A DNA stretch of 64,000 nucleotides from Amaranthus tricolor (lineage: Eukaryota > Streptophyta > Magnoliopsida > Caryophyllales > Amaranthaceae), in the NCBI RefSeq assembly GCF_026212465.1, contig NC_080063.1, positions 5,347,201 through 5,411,200 of the forward strand, read 5' to 3'. The position numbers and the translations under genes are program-made. Below, one piece after another: positions 25,136 to 37,578 of this stretch (positions are counted from its first letter, which is position 1; each line of letters begins with the position of its first letter). Under the pieces are notes generated by a model. It saw only the letters and a list, made by a program, of their open reading frames with translations, had not been told where the DNA came from and ran no database searches.

Positions 25136-25612
25136 TGTCTAACTCTAGTACGTCCAAAAATAAGAGAAAAATCCATTTGGTAATAGGAGTGACCCAGGTT
25201 GGGAGCATGGTTGCGACATTGATTAAAATTCTACGAGTGTAAGGCGCAATTATTGTGGAGTTGTGCATTCGGGTGGAATTTATAGACATAAACATCATCT
25301 AGCTTGTATTGTAATAATATTGGAGCTTGTTTGCAAGTCCCCAATGTTGTCAAGCATAAGTTTGGAGTATTATTACAAGCAAGAGAGGAACAATCTAGGA
25401 GGAAAAAGAAAAAGTTAATGACATAGGTGAAAAAGAAGAATATCATGAAGGTAATAATCAAGGGGTGAAGGAGTATTGATGCTTTTGTTAGTAGAGGTAA
25501 ATTTGGCATCCAAACAACACTTGACCAAAAATATGAAAAGAGAGAAAGAGTAGATTTTTTAACAAATTGCTCCTTTTTTTTTACAATGATGCTTTTCCAT
25601 TCTATGCAGTTA
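25136..25612 (+). pseudogene. hAT/BED zinc-finger transposase 5' fragment
   Basis: ATG 25136 opens MSNSSTSKNKRK, then pieces of the BED-finger protein common in plant hAT elements appear in shifting frames: RNYCGVVHSGGIYRHKHHLAC, NNIGACLQVPNVVKHKFG, and later TTLDQKYEKRERVDFLTNC. Stops and frameshifts are frequent. The catalytic domain and dimerisation region are absent. Confidence 0.7.
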
Positions 25613-25689
25613 AATTGACATTTTTGTCGAGTTCCCTCAATTTGTTTTTATTTTTAAGATAAATAAAAGTCATTCCATCACCAATCCTC

Positions 25690-27945
25690 TATGTCGTGTC
25701 TGGCTGAGAAATCTTGCCTTTCTCTCTCTGAATTCTAAAAAACATCTGAGTGAGTGAAGATCTTTACTCATACTTCAAGTACCTTGTGGCCTGTTCACTT
25801 TCCCTTGCTTTTGAAATTTATCATCTCAACTGTCCATTTTGAAGGTAATCTTTCGCTTCTTATCTTCCTATGTTCTCAGAAATTTCCCAGTAATCAGTTT
25901 ATATTTATATTTTTATTTTAACTTACGTATCATTATTATTAATATTATTTTGATTTTCCGGGAAAGTGTGCTCACTCTGATCAATTTATATTTTTATCGG
26001 CTCTATAGTATGCTGCAGTTTGTTCATACCCGATTCTCAATGTATATTTTTATTGGCTCTATAATATGCTGCTGTTTGTTCATGATTAGTTTACCTAAGT
26101 ATTTAGTTTTTTAGTTCTTCTGGCAATTCAATTAGTGTGTATGGGTTTTCAGGGATGTTTAATTCATCAGTATCTAAGTGGGTACTCACGGATGTGGATG
26201 AAAATGGTAATGAAGTGCTCAGATGAGATTCTGAATATTAATGATTAGTTGATGATATTGATCACTGAATGATTATTATGAATAGCATGCTGTGTGTACT
26301 AGGAAAATAGGACTTTGTGATTCCAGTTAATTGGCCGTCATTTAAAAACAAATGTAATAGCAGCAATGAGAGAGGTGAGAGGAGACTAAAAAATGCATTT
26401 AGGTTTTGAGAAAAACCTAGCAACTGATACCATGATAGTATATTTGCCATCATCGGTGGTATTCTCATTAATCTGATTTAATGTTCCTAATAGATAATGC
26501 AATAATAAGTTATAATAATATAGGTATTATTTTGCTAATATATTTATCCTATCGTTCATATGAACGATCGCTGAGACTGATTATTGGTTCATGCAATTGA
26601 CCCCAATATTTTGAGATTGCTCGAACATTGTTGTTGTTGTGTACCACATGGGCAGCTCAAAATTTATTACTTTTTTATATACTGTAATGTGAGTAGGATT
26701 TCCATATTTTTTTCTCATAGTTGATCTGTTGTGTTTCAGCTTAATTCTAGTTTAATTCATGATCTCTCCCTTTTAATTCTGTCATTTCAGCTCCACATAA
26801 CAAGAACATAAGAATTATATAAGTTATGGTTGCAATCATATCATCCCCTTGTTCTCTAAATTTGATATGTGGGAGGAAGAACCATCAGTTGCTCCACCAA
26901 AGATTTTCTCAAAATGCTGCTTTTACAATGCTGAATTTGCCTTCCTCGGGAATAGATATTATGATTAACCATATTATTACTAGAAGGAAAAAGGCTCCTC
27001 TCTTTGCAAAGTCTAGCGAATCCGAGGAATCAGTCCCTTCATGGGCAAAGCCTGACTCTGATGATCCACCGCCTTGGGCTCGTGATGAGGGCAAACAGAA
27101 TGACTTGAAGACCGACTTTGATGTCCCATTCTATGTTTATCTACTCGCCTCAGCTATCACTGCTATAGCTGCTGTAAGCCCCTTCACTTGAACCTGTCAT
27201 GTATAGCTATGATATTTGCCTAATGATTTTGTGATCAACTTAGTCTATGAGAAGACTTCAATGCATTTGAAAGATAACTAGCTCTATATGAATAAGGCTG
27301 CAATGGCTTACAAAGATAAATAGCGCCATGGAAAGACTGCAAAGCCTTACAAAAATGTGAATATTTTGATAGAGTAACAACATGTAGGTTAATTTTTGCG
27401 ATATTAGATACTAATATACTATACTAGTTAGGTATTCTGTAAAAATGTGCTATAAAGTGATTAATCATGTCAACCACAAAAGAAAAAGGTTCAGCATGTG
27501 GGTTTTATCCATTTTGTGCTAGTTACTACATCACCTGGGAAGTGTATCTTATTATTTGTGAGGTTTTTCTATGTTTATTGTACAATTTGAAGGTAGAATT
27601 TTCTTATATTTGGATATCCATGCCTTGGGGATTGATATATTTGTCGAAATTTGCAGATTGGTTCAATATTCGAGTATGCAAATAAAAACCCGGTTTTTGG
27701 AGTTCTAAACTCAGACAGCATATTCTATGCTCCTTTGCTTGGATTTTTCGCGTTCTCTGGAATTCCAACTTCGGTATGTTCCTAAAATTAGTGATAATGT
27801 AAGTTGTATCCAAATATTTTTCTGATCAACTTTTTATGAATACATGAATCATACTTTGATATCGCAGGCTTTCCTTTGGTTCAAATCCGTTCAAGCTGCC
27901 AACAAGGAAGCCGAAGAACAAGATAGGAGAGATGGCTTTCGATAA
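25690..27945 (+). CDS. Plastid-type small membrane protein of unknown function
   Basis: The coding exons are 26826-27173, 27657-27773 and 27868-27945, joined in phase 0 at GTAAGC, TTTGCAG, GTATGT and TATCGCAG, giving 180 residues from MVAIISSPC to RRDGFR. A leader exon near 25690-25844 and an intron 25845-26790 are likely (GTAATC and TTTCAG). The first 55 or so residues are rich in Ser, Arg and hydroxylated residues and lack acidic ones, as in a plastid transit peptide. An acidic Pro/Trp stretch follows (PSWAKPDSDDPPPWARD), then two hydrophobic segments near 101-122 and 137-160, then a charged tail KEAEEQDRRDG. I recognise it as the kind of conserved plastid protein found in land plants but can give no function. 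A polyadenylation-like AATAAA lies at 28134. Confidence 0.8.
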
Positions 27946-28139
27946 GGTCACTAGATGTTAGGCATTTGGTTCTTGTTTCTATGTTATTCTGAATCATTTG
28001 TAGCAATGGTAAATTCCATCTTGTAATTAGCTCAATCTTGTTGCTTTTCTGAAATTTGCAAAAGAAAAGTTTGTACGAATAATCCAGTTGTATTGTTTAA
28101 GCTTATTCTCGTTTTTGTCATTCTTGACACCAGAATAAA

Positions 28140-29340
28140 ATCCACATAATCTGTCATCTGGTAATGGTTGATTGCTCTATGTTGAAGATTGGTGCTTTTT
28201 GTTGCATGTAATTATGTGTATTTGGATAATGAAAGGACTGGAGGGGAGAGAAAAGAAGGGGAGGGAACACAGATGAAGTTTTCTTCCGAATTTGTCTAGT
28301 GTGCGAGTAATTTACTTGTTATTTAGGTAATTATCGTCTTAGCTAGGACTAATTTTTTTAGTCGTTTTAAGATTTTTGTGTTATACAATCCTTAGGATAT
28401 TCAAGAAAGCTAGACAATTGTTCCATGATATCTTTTCTATTTTAAAAGAGGGAAATTTTTGTAAAAAACATAAAAAGGTTTGCTTGTTGGTAAAAAGAAT
28501 AATTTCGTAACAAGAAGCCGTTAGATTTGTAGGATTGTTATCAAGATACGTTGTTTGGATTGCAATGTAGGAGGGAAAAAATATAAGGGAAAGGAATGAA
28601 TAATAAGGAAAAGTTTACTTGTTTGTTTATGAGGGAAGGGAAAGGACAGAAAGAGAAAATAAATTTCCTACCTAATATTTGACTTTTGGAGAAATTTGTT
28701 CATTAACTAATTAAGGAATTAAATCTCTCTAAATACCTTTCTCTTTAACCCTTTTCCTCCAAAATTATCATTTAAATAATGGAAAATACATCCTTTTAGA
28801 GTTATTTTTTTCTTTCCCTCCATTCTCCTCAATAATCTATGCCTTTTCTTACTCTCTAATCCCCTAAATCTAAACATAGTGTGAGTGTTACACACGCCTT
28901 GAAGATTATTGCATTTATTAAGGAAAGGTAAGCTGGTCCCACGCAAGGAAAGAGAGGATATATAATATAGAGACGAGAGATTAATCTATATTGCTAATCA
29001 TGCCTTGAAGTTGGTAGTTGAACTTGCACAATAAGTGATTCCCTAACCCTACTTGAAAGTTGAAACCAAACAAATGATAACAATAAAGGTTATTGTTGCC
29101 CTTTTACCTCCTTATCTAATTTCGTTCCCTTATCGTTTCAAGACTATACCAAGCATGCCCTAAGATTAATGTCAATTTAGTTAGTATTTAAGATGAGGCT
29201 GATGGCTATAGTCTTATGTCTCATGATGATTGAAGCCACATGATACATTATATACTCTAATATGTATGTCATTGAAGAAAATGCAATGAATGTTGAAAAT
29301 GATGTTGATGTAAGGCTAGGTTGGTTTCTAAATGCTGCAA
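28140..29340. other. Intergenic DNA
   Basis: This is AT-rich with purine-rich patches such as GAGAGAAAAGAAGGGGAGGG (28246) and matching pyrimidine-rich patches near 28730-28850, which suggests a decayed inverted-repeat element. No gene is supported. Confidence 0.4.
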
Positions 29341-29702
29341 CTAGAGCTATTAATAGGGTGCGTTGGGTAAAAATTTTAGCAGGTCAGGATGAGGTGAGGC
29401 ACGATAAAATTTTAAATGGGCCGGTGCGGCTCAAAGCCTATTAGACTAGACTAGTCACGGAATATTAAAACTTTTCATTCAATGATCTTCTAGTCCGATT
29501 TCATAGTCTGTTGGGTTGACTCACCTATATATAATAATGTTTTACAAAAAATAAACACGAGAATGTTTTATGAAAACGATGAAGCAATTCGACCCTTCAC
29601 ATCAAAGCTTGATAATGAGCCACATTACCGACCTGACATACATGTTAATGACCTATTAAAAAGTGACACAATTCTTTACCCATTTGATCGACCAGCTCTA
29701 AT
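29341..29702. mobile_element. Possible hAT-type MITE
   Basis: The ends TAGAGCTATTAAT and GACCAGCTCTA pair as short inverted repeats of hAT type, and the interior has GGTCAGGATGAGGTGAGGC-like low-copy sequence. I did not find matching 8-bp flanks, so the limits are uncertain. Confidence 0.35.
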
Positions 29703-29801
29703 GAATACCTCTAACTACAACAAAAAAATTTGGCATTAATTATCTTGAGATATTTTTACCAGCGGTGAAGATGTCTACCATGAGATGGTTGCAGTTGCAA
29801 C

Positions 29802-31095
29802 TAGGGCTGCACACGGTCCAGTCTGGTTTGGTTTGACAGAAAAATCAGACCAGACCAGTCAAGAGACCAGACCGGACTCTGGTCTGGTCTACGGTTTTTT
29901 TTTTTTGTATTTTTTTAATTGAGTGAGAATTTAAGATAAACGATAATCTGTAAACAAAATACATCATCAAATCCGAAACGTCACAAATTTTCAATAAAAT
30001 TAAGTACATCACGAATTTTATAAGATAGTATATAAAGTAAATTCATAGTAGTCACTAGTCAGCACTCAGCAATAGCGACTTCATCCATGAATATGCATCA
30101 TTGCATCAAGGAACATCAATAACCGAAGGAGCCAAATTGATTTACGATAACTCTATACAATAAAAACAAACATCAAAAATATGATTTTATAAAATAAACA
30201 TAATACTAATCATGATATGAAAGATCACATACCGTTCTCTAGTTGTGCTATATCCTCCAAGCACTCCTCAACTTTTAGAGAAGAAGCACGAAGCCAATCT
30301 TGACAAGAAATAAGAGCTTTTGCCATCTTTGGACTTAATGAACTTCGAAATGAATCTAGAACTTGACCTCCAGTGCTAAAGGCACTTTCCGATGCAACTG
30401 TGGATACAGGATTGACTAGCACATCACGAGCTACAAGAGAAAGAATGGGAAACCTTGAACTATTGTTTTTCCACCATCATACCTCTCAAATGCCAATATA
30501 AACTTCAAAGCAATGCTTAACATCAAATAAGTTGAGTTCCACCGTGTGACCACATCAAGAGACAACATGTTTTTTGATGGAATCTTCTCATCTGAGATTC
30601 TACACTTAATTCCGTGGTGACTGGTGAGATTGGAGAATGAAGATTAGAGGAGGAGCGTCGAAGCCTCGAAGAAGCACAGAAGCACAGTCATCTGGCGATG
30701 AGTTGAAGGAGGTCGTCTGTCGTTTGGCGTCTGGCGTCTGTCGACTGTCCATGGGTTGAAGGCTTGAAGCTCGAAGAGTTGAAGCCTCAAAGGAGGCGAG
30801 GAATCAGAGAGGAGGCGAGGAAGATAGAAGAATGTTACGAGTTGGGAGAAGGAGGCAGCCAGGCAGGAGTAGTAGCCCTAAGCCCCTAACATTTGAATAA
30901 AATGGAACTTACGGGACCGAAATTTATTACAGTTTTCCGGTCCGGTCTGGTCTGAAAATTTTAAAATCGGGACCGGACCGTAAACCGTTAAAAAAACCCG
31001 GACTAGACCATTTAGACCGTAGACCAGATCAAATATTTAAATTATGGTTTGGTCCGGTTTGGTTTACGGTTTAGACCAAACTCTGTTCAGCCCTA
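29802..31095 (-). mobile_element. Internally deleted hAT element with perfect 8-bp target duplication
   Basis: The direct repeat GTTGCAAC flanks the element (29794-29801 and 31096-31103). The ends are TAGGGCTG and CAGCCCTA. Both subterminal regions carry many GGTCTGG, GGTCCGG and CAGACC motifs, likely transposase-binding sites. The interior keeps only the end of a transposase gene on the minus strand. At 1,294 bp it is far shorter than an autonomous hAT. Confidence 0.93.
30225..30480 (-). pseudogene. hAT transposase C-terminal dimerisation region
   Basis: The minus strand encodes the signature end of hAT transposases: WKNNSSRFPILSLVARDVL, then VSTVASESAFSTGGQVLDSF and WLRASS. This is the Dimer_Tnp_hAT region. 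The catalytic domain and BED finger are absent, in keeping with an internal deletion. The 30600-30880 part looks like the promoter and leader side of the parent element. Confidence 0.9.
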
Positions 31096-31423
31096 GTTGC
31101 AACAAGAAAATGATGATTTTTTAGACAACTTGATTATCTTATAGTTTTGAAATGGTTGTGCTTGAAAAATTAATATGAGAATGAAATTATATGTTAAGTA
31201 GTAATTTAAAAGGCTTAAACCACTTGCTTTAAAAATTAAATTGCACTTAATTTGTTAGACATAAAACCTTTTAAGCGTGCAAATCTCTAAGTAGAAATAC
31301 AACAAAAATTCTCTCAATTACCTTTCTCGATTACCTATGCTAAAATAAAAATAAAAAATAAAATCTGAAATTCTCCTAATATTTTCCCCCATCATACAAT
31401 CCTAAATTGCGCCCTATTGAAAG

Positions 31424-31468
31424 AAGAACCCTAACCCGAACCCTAACCCCTAGCAGCTCAAACCCTAG
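31424..31468 (+). promoter_or_regulatory. Telobox-like motifs upstream of the L30 gene
   Basis: AACCCTAACCCGAACCCTAA and AAACCCTAG lie just upstream of or inside the leader. AAACCCTA-type teloboxes are known in promoters of plant ribosomal-protein genes. Confidence 0.6.
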
Positions 31469-31693
31469 AATTGTCCTCTCCATCCACCGGAAATCTACAC
31501 CATTATCAGCCACTACCAGTTGACGCAGCAGGGATAAGGCAGCCACCACACGACCTGGTTAATCTCTTTTTATTTGGTTGATCTGGTTATATCTTTTAGA
31601 AGATTGCTGATCTCTTTTTATTTGGTTGATTCTGGTTATGTCTTTTTGAGGAATGCTGATCTCTTTTTATTTTGTTGGTAAAGATTGAAAGAG

Positions 31694-32095
31694 ATGAGTG
31701 CTTACAAGGCTTTCAAGGCACAAGTTCCAATTGCATTTAGCAACAACCTGTACATTACACTGGTGAGAGGTATGCCAGGAACTAGAAAACTCCATAGACG
31801 AACCTTGGAGGCACTGCGTCTTGGCAAGTGCAACAGGACCGTGGTGAAACCGAATACTCCAACAGTTAGGGGAATGCTACAGCAGGTCTGAGAATTACAT
31901 TTCTACTAACATTTGGTTGTTGAGATCTGTTGACCGTCACTTTACAATTTCATTTTTGGTCAGGTTAAAAGGTTAGTGGTTGTCGAGACTGAAGAGATGT
32001 ACAAGGCCCGTAAGGAAAATGAGGAGAAACATCGAGCTTTACGTCCTCCTTTAGTTGTCACTCATCTACCTGCCCCTGCTACAGAATCGTCTTAG
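31694..32095 (+). CDS. Organellar-type ribosomal protein L30 (uL30 family)
   Basis: Exons 31694-31885 and 31964-32095 join between GCAG/GTCTGA and GGTCAG to give 107 residues, MSAYKAFKAQ to ATESS. The core NNLYITLVRGMPGTRKLHRR, TLEALRLGKCNRTV and NTPTVRGMLQQVKRLV is the L30 fold, with LVRG..G....R....L..LGL.....V....P...G....V..LV as the expected pattern. It belongs to the large subunit of the bacterial-type ribosome, most likely mitochondrial. The ATG follows a likely leader intron (acceptor TTGGTAAAG) at 31684; three extra upstream codons would depend on a non-ATG start. The length matches the plant family. Confidence 0.9.
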
Positions 32096-34268
32096 ACCCG
32101 TTGTTAATTCAGAGGTTAGCTTTTCTACTTTGATATACTTCCCTCATTTCATGTATGATTCTTGTGATTGACTATTGTTGTGATTTCAATCTATGTGAAA
32201 TTGATTAAGCTTTCTGTAATTGTCGAATTGCTACTTTTGTTGGCAGAGATAACAAAAAATTGAACCTAAAAAGGGATAGTATGACAGCTTTTCTCGTAAG
32301 TCTGCATTTTGATGGTTTGATATAACAAAAGTCAGAATTTGCTCCAACCTCGATCATACTCCACAATTTCAATTGGGAATTGTTGTCAATGTCTTAAACT
32401 CGTTTGTGTTTAAAATCAGGATTCACCCCTTTCTTTTTCTCACGTGGTTTGAGTGTAACTTTCAATTACTTTGCAAGTAAAAGCGCGCCATAAATAGGGT
32501 TCTAATCAGTAAAATAGTAAACTTTTGAATTTCATTCATGAATTACATCTTGAAGGTTTTCTTGCTCGGTTTTCTTTGAGAATTTTTGATTATTCTAGTG
32601 TAGTGAATTAAAGGTAGAATTAGTAAATTGGGTGGTGGTGGTGGTGGTGCGGTGGTGAAGCCGATAAGGTGGTTTGTGAGGTGGGATTATGATTTTGGTG
32701 GTGGTGTAGATAGGGGTTGTGGCTTTTGGCTATGGTTTATGGAGAGTGAGTGTAAAATTAGGAAGTGTGTTTCTTTTCATAATAAGTACTAGTATACCAA
32801 ACAACTTATAACCATAACAATATAACACTTGGGCATTAGGTTTGTATTTCTGTATAATGGAAGATAGGTGTTTGATAAAATTCCAACTTCTGAGATGGCA
32901 CTAATGTGAGTTATAACCTACAATGTACAAATGATCTGTATGTTATGAGTTCAAGCTTCCGTAGTTCAGTACTATGCTAATCTATGACTTGAACTGTTCT
33001 TCTGTCTCTGGCTCTTAATCTGCCGATTGGACAGCCTTTCTTTCTGTGTTGGTTCGGGTCATATTATCATTTATGGCAGCCCACAAAAGACATCTAGCAC
33101 ACATTGAATTTATTGTGCTAGTCATCAAGTAGATCCAGTGTAACCATCTGTGAACAAAAACTCTATAGCAAATAAGGAGTTGAAGGCAACAACAAAAGAG
33201 TTGCAAAAATTTAAAAATTATGAATCACCTGTTATTAGTACCAGCAGCGATTCCGCTCCTGATTTTTTTTAACTTTTTTGACCACCTTTTAAATGGCCCA
33301 TCAACAGCGGGTTGTTTTTGAGTTGTTTTTATACGACCCGCTATATAACTGCGTTTGCGTCAAATAAGGAGACGTATTTTTTGGAATTAAGTTTAATGGA
33401 CACTTATCTTTTTCTTTTTATTTATTTGGGTTACTTTTTTCAAAAGTTCTCATAATTGCCTTGTCAATTTGCCATTTGAATTTGTAATTTACTCAAATCG
33501 CCCAAATCCTAAGACCATAATCTGCTTTTTACTATTTGCAATTCACAAGAATAGTAAGTATGTAGCACTGAGTGGATCTATCAAGACTGTAAGGAAGTTG
33601 ATTGGCTTCTTATGTGCGATCCATCTTTGCTTTCATTTTTCCAAAATGTGATTTGCGGTTAAATCAGTGTTTCATAATACAAGAGATTTTTACTTGACAA
33701 TTGTTTTGGGAACTAATTTTCTGATGAAGTTTTTGTGGCCACGCAGATCAGTATAATGCGATAGGAGTCAACTGTTGAAGACCACTCGCTAGGGTCCTCT
33801 TCCCAAGTTTTTATGGATTTGGTGCTGATTTTGAAGGTTTAATTTTTGCAGTGTTTTGATGTAGTCCGCTAGTCGCCAAATCTGAAAAATGTCATTCTGG
33901 AACAAACTGTGTAGACAGTTTTTATAAGCTGTGGTCAGATAAAATCATTTTTATAGAGAAAATAAAATTCACTTCTTTTAAACCTGTTGAAACTCTACAA
34001 TGTTAACGAGATTTCTGGTTGCTGCACTATCACACTTTGTATTTGCAGTGTTGTAGTCCCTCTGTTTCTAAAATCTAAGATGCATTTGATTTTTGTGGTT
34101 AAGTTCTGCCATTATTTTACTAATAATTTCTATATAAGATATTTACGGCATAGTTGATTAATGACTATGTCTATGACTACTATGTATGATTTATGCCATA
34201 ATTTAAAACATACTTCCTCTGTTGTGAGGTAAGAGAAGATGTCACAAAAAAGGAAGATAAAATTTTAA
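32096..34268. other. Intergenic DNA after the L30 gene
   Basis: This contains the 3' untranslated region of the L30 gene, a (GGT)n patch at 32630-32660, and at 33237-33395 a half of the AAATAAGCGTC/GCTGTT-type foldback family (TTGGAATTAAGTTTAATGG). No further gene is supported. Confidence 0.5.
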
Positions 34269-34592
34269 TTTTCAAAATAAGCGTCTTTGGGTCCGAGCCT
34301 AAGGCTATGTAAGTTCGCTGTTATTAACAGTTAACAAGGAAACTGGTCAAAAGAAGTCAAAATATTTTGTTCGCTGTTATTATAAAAACATATTTGTTTG
34401 CTGCTAATTTTTATTTGTCCATTTTAATGCTATGACATTGTTTTTCTTTAGTTTGCTGTTAGTAACAACGAACAACGATTTTTTACTTTTTTTTGACCAG
34501 TTTCTTTGTTTGCTATCAATTTCAGTGAACATACCTGGCGTTAGCTCGAATACGAAGATTTTACTTCCAAATTTTCCGAAGCTTATTTTAAG
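34269..34592. mobile_element. Foldback MITE with GCTGTTA motifs
   Basis: TTCAAAATAAGCGTCTTTGG near the left end pairs loosely with CCGAAGCTTATTTTAA at the right end. Inside are TTCGCTGTTATTAACAG and CTGTTAGTAACAACGAA, and GGAAACTGGTCAAAA on the left answers GACCAGTTTCTTTG on the right. Related elements are at 52504-52766 and 52940-54679. Confidence 0.6.
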
Positions 34593-35643
34593 TATTTTTT
34601 TATAATAAGCTTAGTTTAATCAATTTTTCTCTATATTCCACATATGCTGCCAAACAAGCCATGTCAATGCAAATGGTTTATGCAGCTCACCAACCGGTAA
34701 TACCGTTGAAAACGGACATTAAAGAACGGAGGGGATAAAGTTAAGCCTAACTAAAACAATTTTTCCTTTTAACATTTTAATGGTTGAAGTTTTGGACTAC
34801 AATGTCTGCTAATCAACTTATTAGGGTTATTAGCAAACATCGATAGTCGGTAGATAATACTCCCTCTCTTTTGGTATACGTGTCTCATTTTGTTATGCAC
34901 CGTTACTAACACACTAATTCAATCTTTAATATCTTTTATTGTATATAGTAGGTATTGTACTTTCAAATTGGTACTTTTCACGAAATCGAAGTTTAAATCG
35001 TTAACAAACGATTGGAAACAGTAGCTTACATTCTGCTTTACTGCATCAGTTCTTATACTTGTATACAATAACAGCAATAAGAACTTTATACATTTCAGTT
35101 TTTCAAAGAATATCAGGAAATATCCTTTAAATCTCTTCTACAAAGAAAAATGTCACTTGCTGTGTTGTCCCTTTTTTACAGCAATCTAACATATACTTCA
35201 CTCTCATCTCAGTAGAGTTTTTATTATTATTTTTTTTTTTTTGCATATTTCAAAATCAGGGCCGTTTCGGACCCTAGGCAAGATACCTAGGCAAGATAGA
35301 TATTTGCCTAGGCCCATAGTTACTAGTGTCCAATACTTCAATTCAGCAGTGTTGTTATCTAGAATGTAAACACTGCTTGTAAAATTGTAACTTTACTTTA
35401 GTCAAATGCCCATCAAAGACCGAAATCGACCCTCTATAGAAAATGCTCATTTCTTTCATTTTGCATAGGGCCCATAAAGTATCAGGAACGACACTGTCTA
35501 AAATGTGAGTTATGAACGTTTAAACTCACAACAGCAAGCATGCAGTAGGCAGTAGCACAAGAAATTGCCATTCTAGTTTCATGAAGGAATCCATTCTATC
35601 ACCCAAATCCAATGGCGAGACTATTCACAAACCATCATGATGG
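34593..35643. other. Intergenic DNA
   Basis: A Stowaway-like end (AAAGAACGGAGGGGATAA) lies at 34721 and another (TACTCCCTCTCTTTTGG) at 34859, each without a clear partner. No gene is visible. Confidence 0.45.
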
Positions 35644-37578
35644 TCAAACTGTCTGATTAACTATCTGGTTTCTCTGAAGCTCTTGCAACCGAACTGGAAT
35701 AGTTGCATCAAAACGAGTACTTTGGGGGTTCTCGGCAAATGCCACATAGTAAGCTGAAACACATGCTTGGTGCGAAGCCATAGCAACTCGACTCACAAAA
35801 TAACCGATTAAAAACCCATAAACTGAAATCTCAATCGTATATTCCCTCTGAACAACTAGTGTCCAACACCCTCCTACAAGTGCACTAAGAACACCCCCTG
35901 CAACCCCACAAAAGAAGCAGAATGAGCTAGTTAGATCAAAGTCAATGAGCTCTTCCATCCCTGCTCTTCGAAACATCTCCCACGTGTCACACGATGATTG
36001 AACAATCCCCTTTCCGTATATTCCAACATGGACAAATCCCCATCGGTTTCCATACGTTATCAGTCGTGTTGCTATGCCCGAGTAACAGTCTGCACAAGAA
36101 AACAGGAACTCGTCAGAGTCCCCTGCTATAAGACCGAGTGCCCTAGAAGACCCTCGCACAAGGGTGAAAACCGGGACTAGGATTGATCCAAAGCAGACCG
36201 TCCCAACCATGGGACCCACCACTTCTTTAAGCGAGGTCCATGTATCTTTTGTCTCATCCCCACATGCAAAGCTCAGATACCTCACTCGTGAAACCGCCAC
36301 CTGCACAAAATTCTTCATTACTTGCAGAGTCCAGATCATGCTCAAGACGATTACAACAATCAAAACCTTATCAACGTTGCTGCCAATCTCGATGGCCCCA
36401 CCAATTCCGACCATCAAAACAGCGATGTAGACAACTGCCACAATAACCGACAGGAATACCAGTAAGATAGTCCGAGGAGGGGGTTTTGCAGTGCACACAC
36501 AGAGCACAGAAACTGCATGATCGAAACGTGGGTTCGCCCAACAAGCATATAAGGATTGAATAACAGCTACTAAGATCGATAAAACACCGAAAGCTAATCC
36601 TGCCGCATAGCCAACCGATATCAAAAACACACCCATGGCACAAGTAAGCATAGGACAGAACCAAAATGCTAGTTTGATTGCCCTTGATGGAGAACACAGA
36701 GTAACAATCTGCCATGCTATTCCACTGATTCCGGCCAATCCAACAGATGTGAGCATGGGGGGATACCAATTTTTACGAGAACGATGGCTCGCATCGAAAG
36801 AAATGAAGCCTCTTACACAAAGGATTATTGCAAGAACAGAAATTACCAATAATTGGAAGTAAAAAACAATTCCAAGAAGCTTTCCTGTAATATTTGACTT
36901 CTGAATATGAATTCTTGGATCTTCTTCCTGCATTGATAATGATTTTTCTTAGAAATTATGACGCTGAAACATAAATTGCTAGCTAATTCGCTCAAAAATG
37001 GCGCAAAATAGCTATAATTCGCTTTATTCGTTTTGTAATTAGCGAGAAGATTTTCAAGTTCTTGAGCTAATCAACAAGTTTATCAACAAATTCAAGAACA
37101 ACCCATTAGTAATCTTGAGCTATAATTCGCTCAAAAATAGCCCAAAATATCTATAATTCGCTTCATTTGATTTGCAATTAGCAAGAAGATTAGATTTTCG
37201 AGTTCTTGAGCTAATTAACGAAAATATCAACTAATTCAAGAATAACCCATTATCAATCTTGCCATATACTAATTTTTTAGCTATTGAAAAAAGATTTTTA
37301 TTTTCTATGATGCAGTAAAATTTGTGTTAAAGCAATTAGGAAAGACAAACAAGAAATGGAATAGAGTAACGTGTAAAACTTAAAGAAAGAGTGAAAAGGA
37401 CTGTATTATATTGATTAATAATGATAAAAACAACAAAAATAAAAAAAATATATTTAGAAAAAGATAGAAAGTAATAAATTACTTTGGTGGGATTCTTGTG
37501 ATGATCATATGCTTGAATATGAAGGGGTTGAATTCCCTGATTTAATGGAGTTACAGAAGAACTCATGATTCTTGACAT
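35644..37578 (-). CDS. Choline-transporter-like (CTL/PNS1) membrane protein
   Basis: Exon 1 is 37483-37578 and exon 2 is 35644-36927, joined in phase 0 (AAA/GTAATT and AATGCAG/GAAGAAG), giving 459 residues. ATG 37578 is the first start; ATG 37566 is an in-frame alternative. Exon 2 has about ten hydrophobic segments and the family signatures: a KNWYPPML loop, CWANPRFDHAV, GDETKDTWTSLKEVVGPMVG, and near the end YCVSAYYVAFAE-like VSAYYVAFAENPQSTRFD. These match the choline-transporter-like family (Pfam choline_transpo), which act in plasma or inner membranes; the plant members' substrate is not settled. The first 32 residues are hydrophilic and probably cytosolic. Intron 1 holds a 139-bp tandem duplication. 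Confidence 0.85.
36985..37261. repeat. 139-bp tandem duplication in intron 1 of the CTL gene
   Basis: AATTCGCTCAAAAATGGCGC (36985) and AATTCGCTCAAAAATAGCCC (37124) start two copies that share most of their length, including TTCTTGAGCTAAT and AACCCATTA blocks. Confidence 0.9.

Noticed and set aside
34046..34736. Stowaway-like ends (GTAGTCCCTCTGTTTC and GAACGGAGGGGATAA) around the foldback element at 34269
   Set aside because: They might be one MITE split by the foldback insertion, but pairing of the ends is too weak to assert it.
36371..36769. Frames overlapping the CTL gene on both strands
   Set aside because: They are shadows of the long conserved coding frame 35644-36927.
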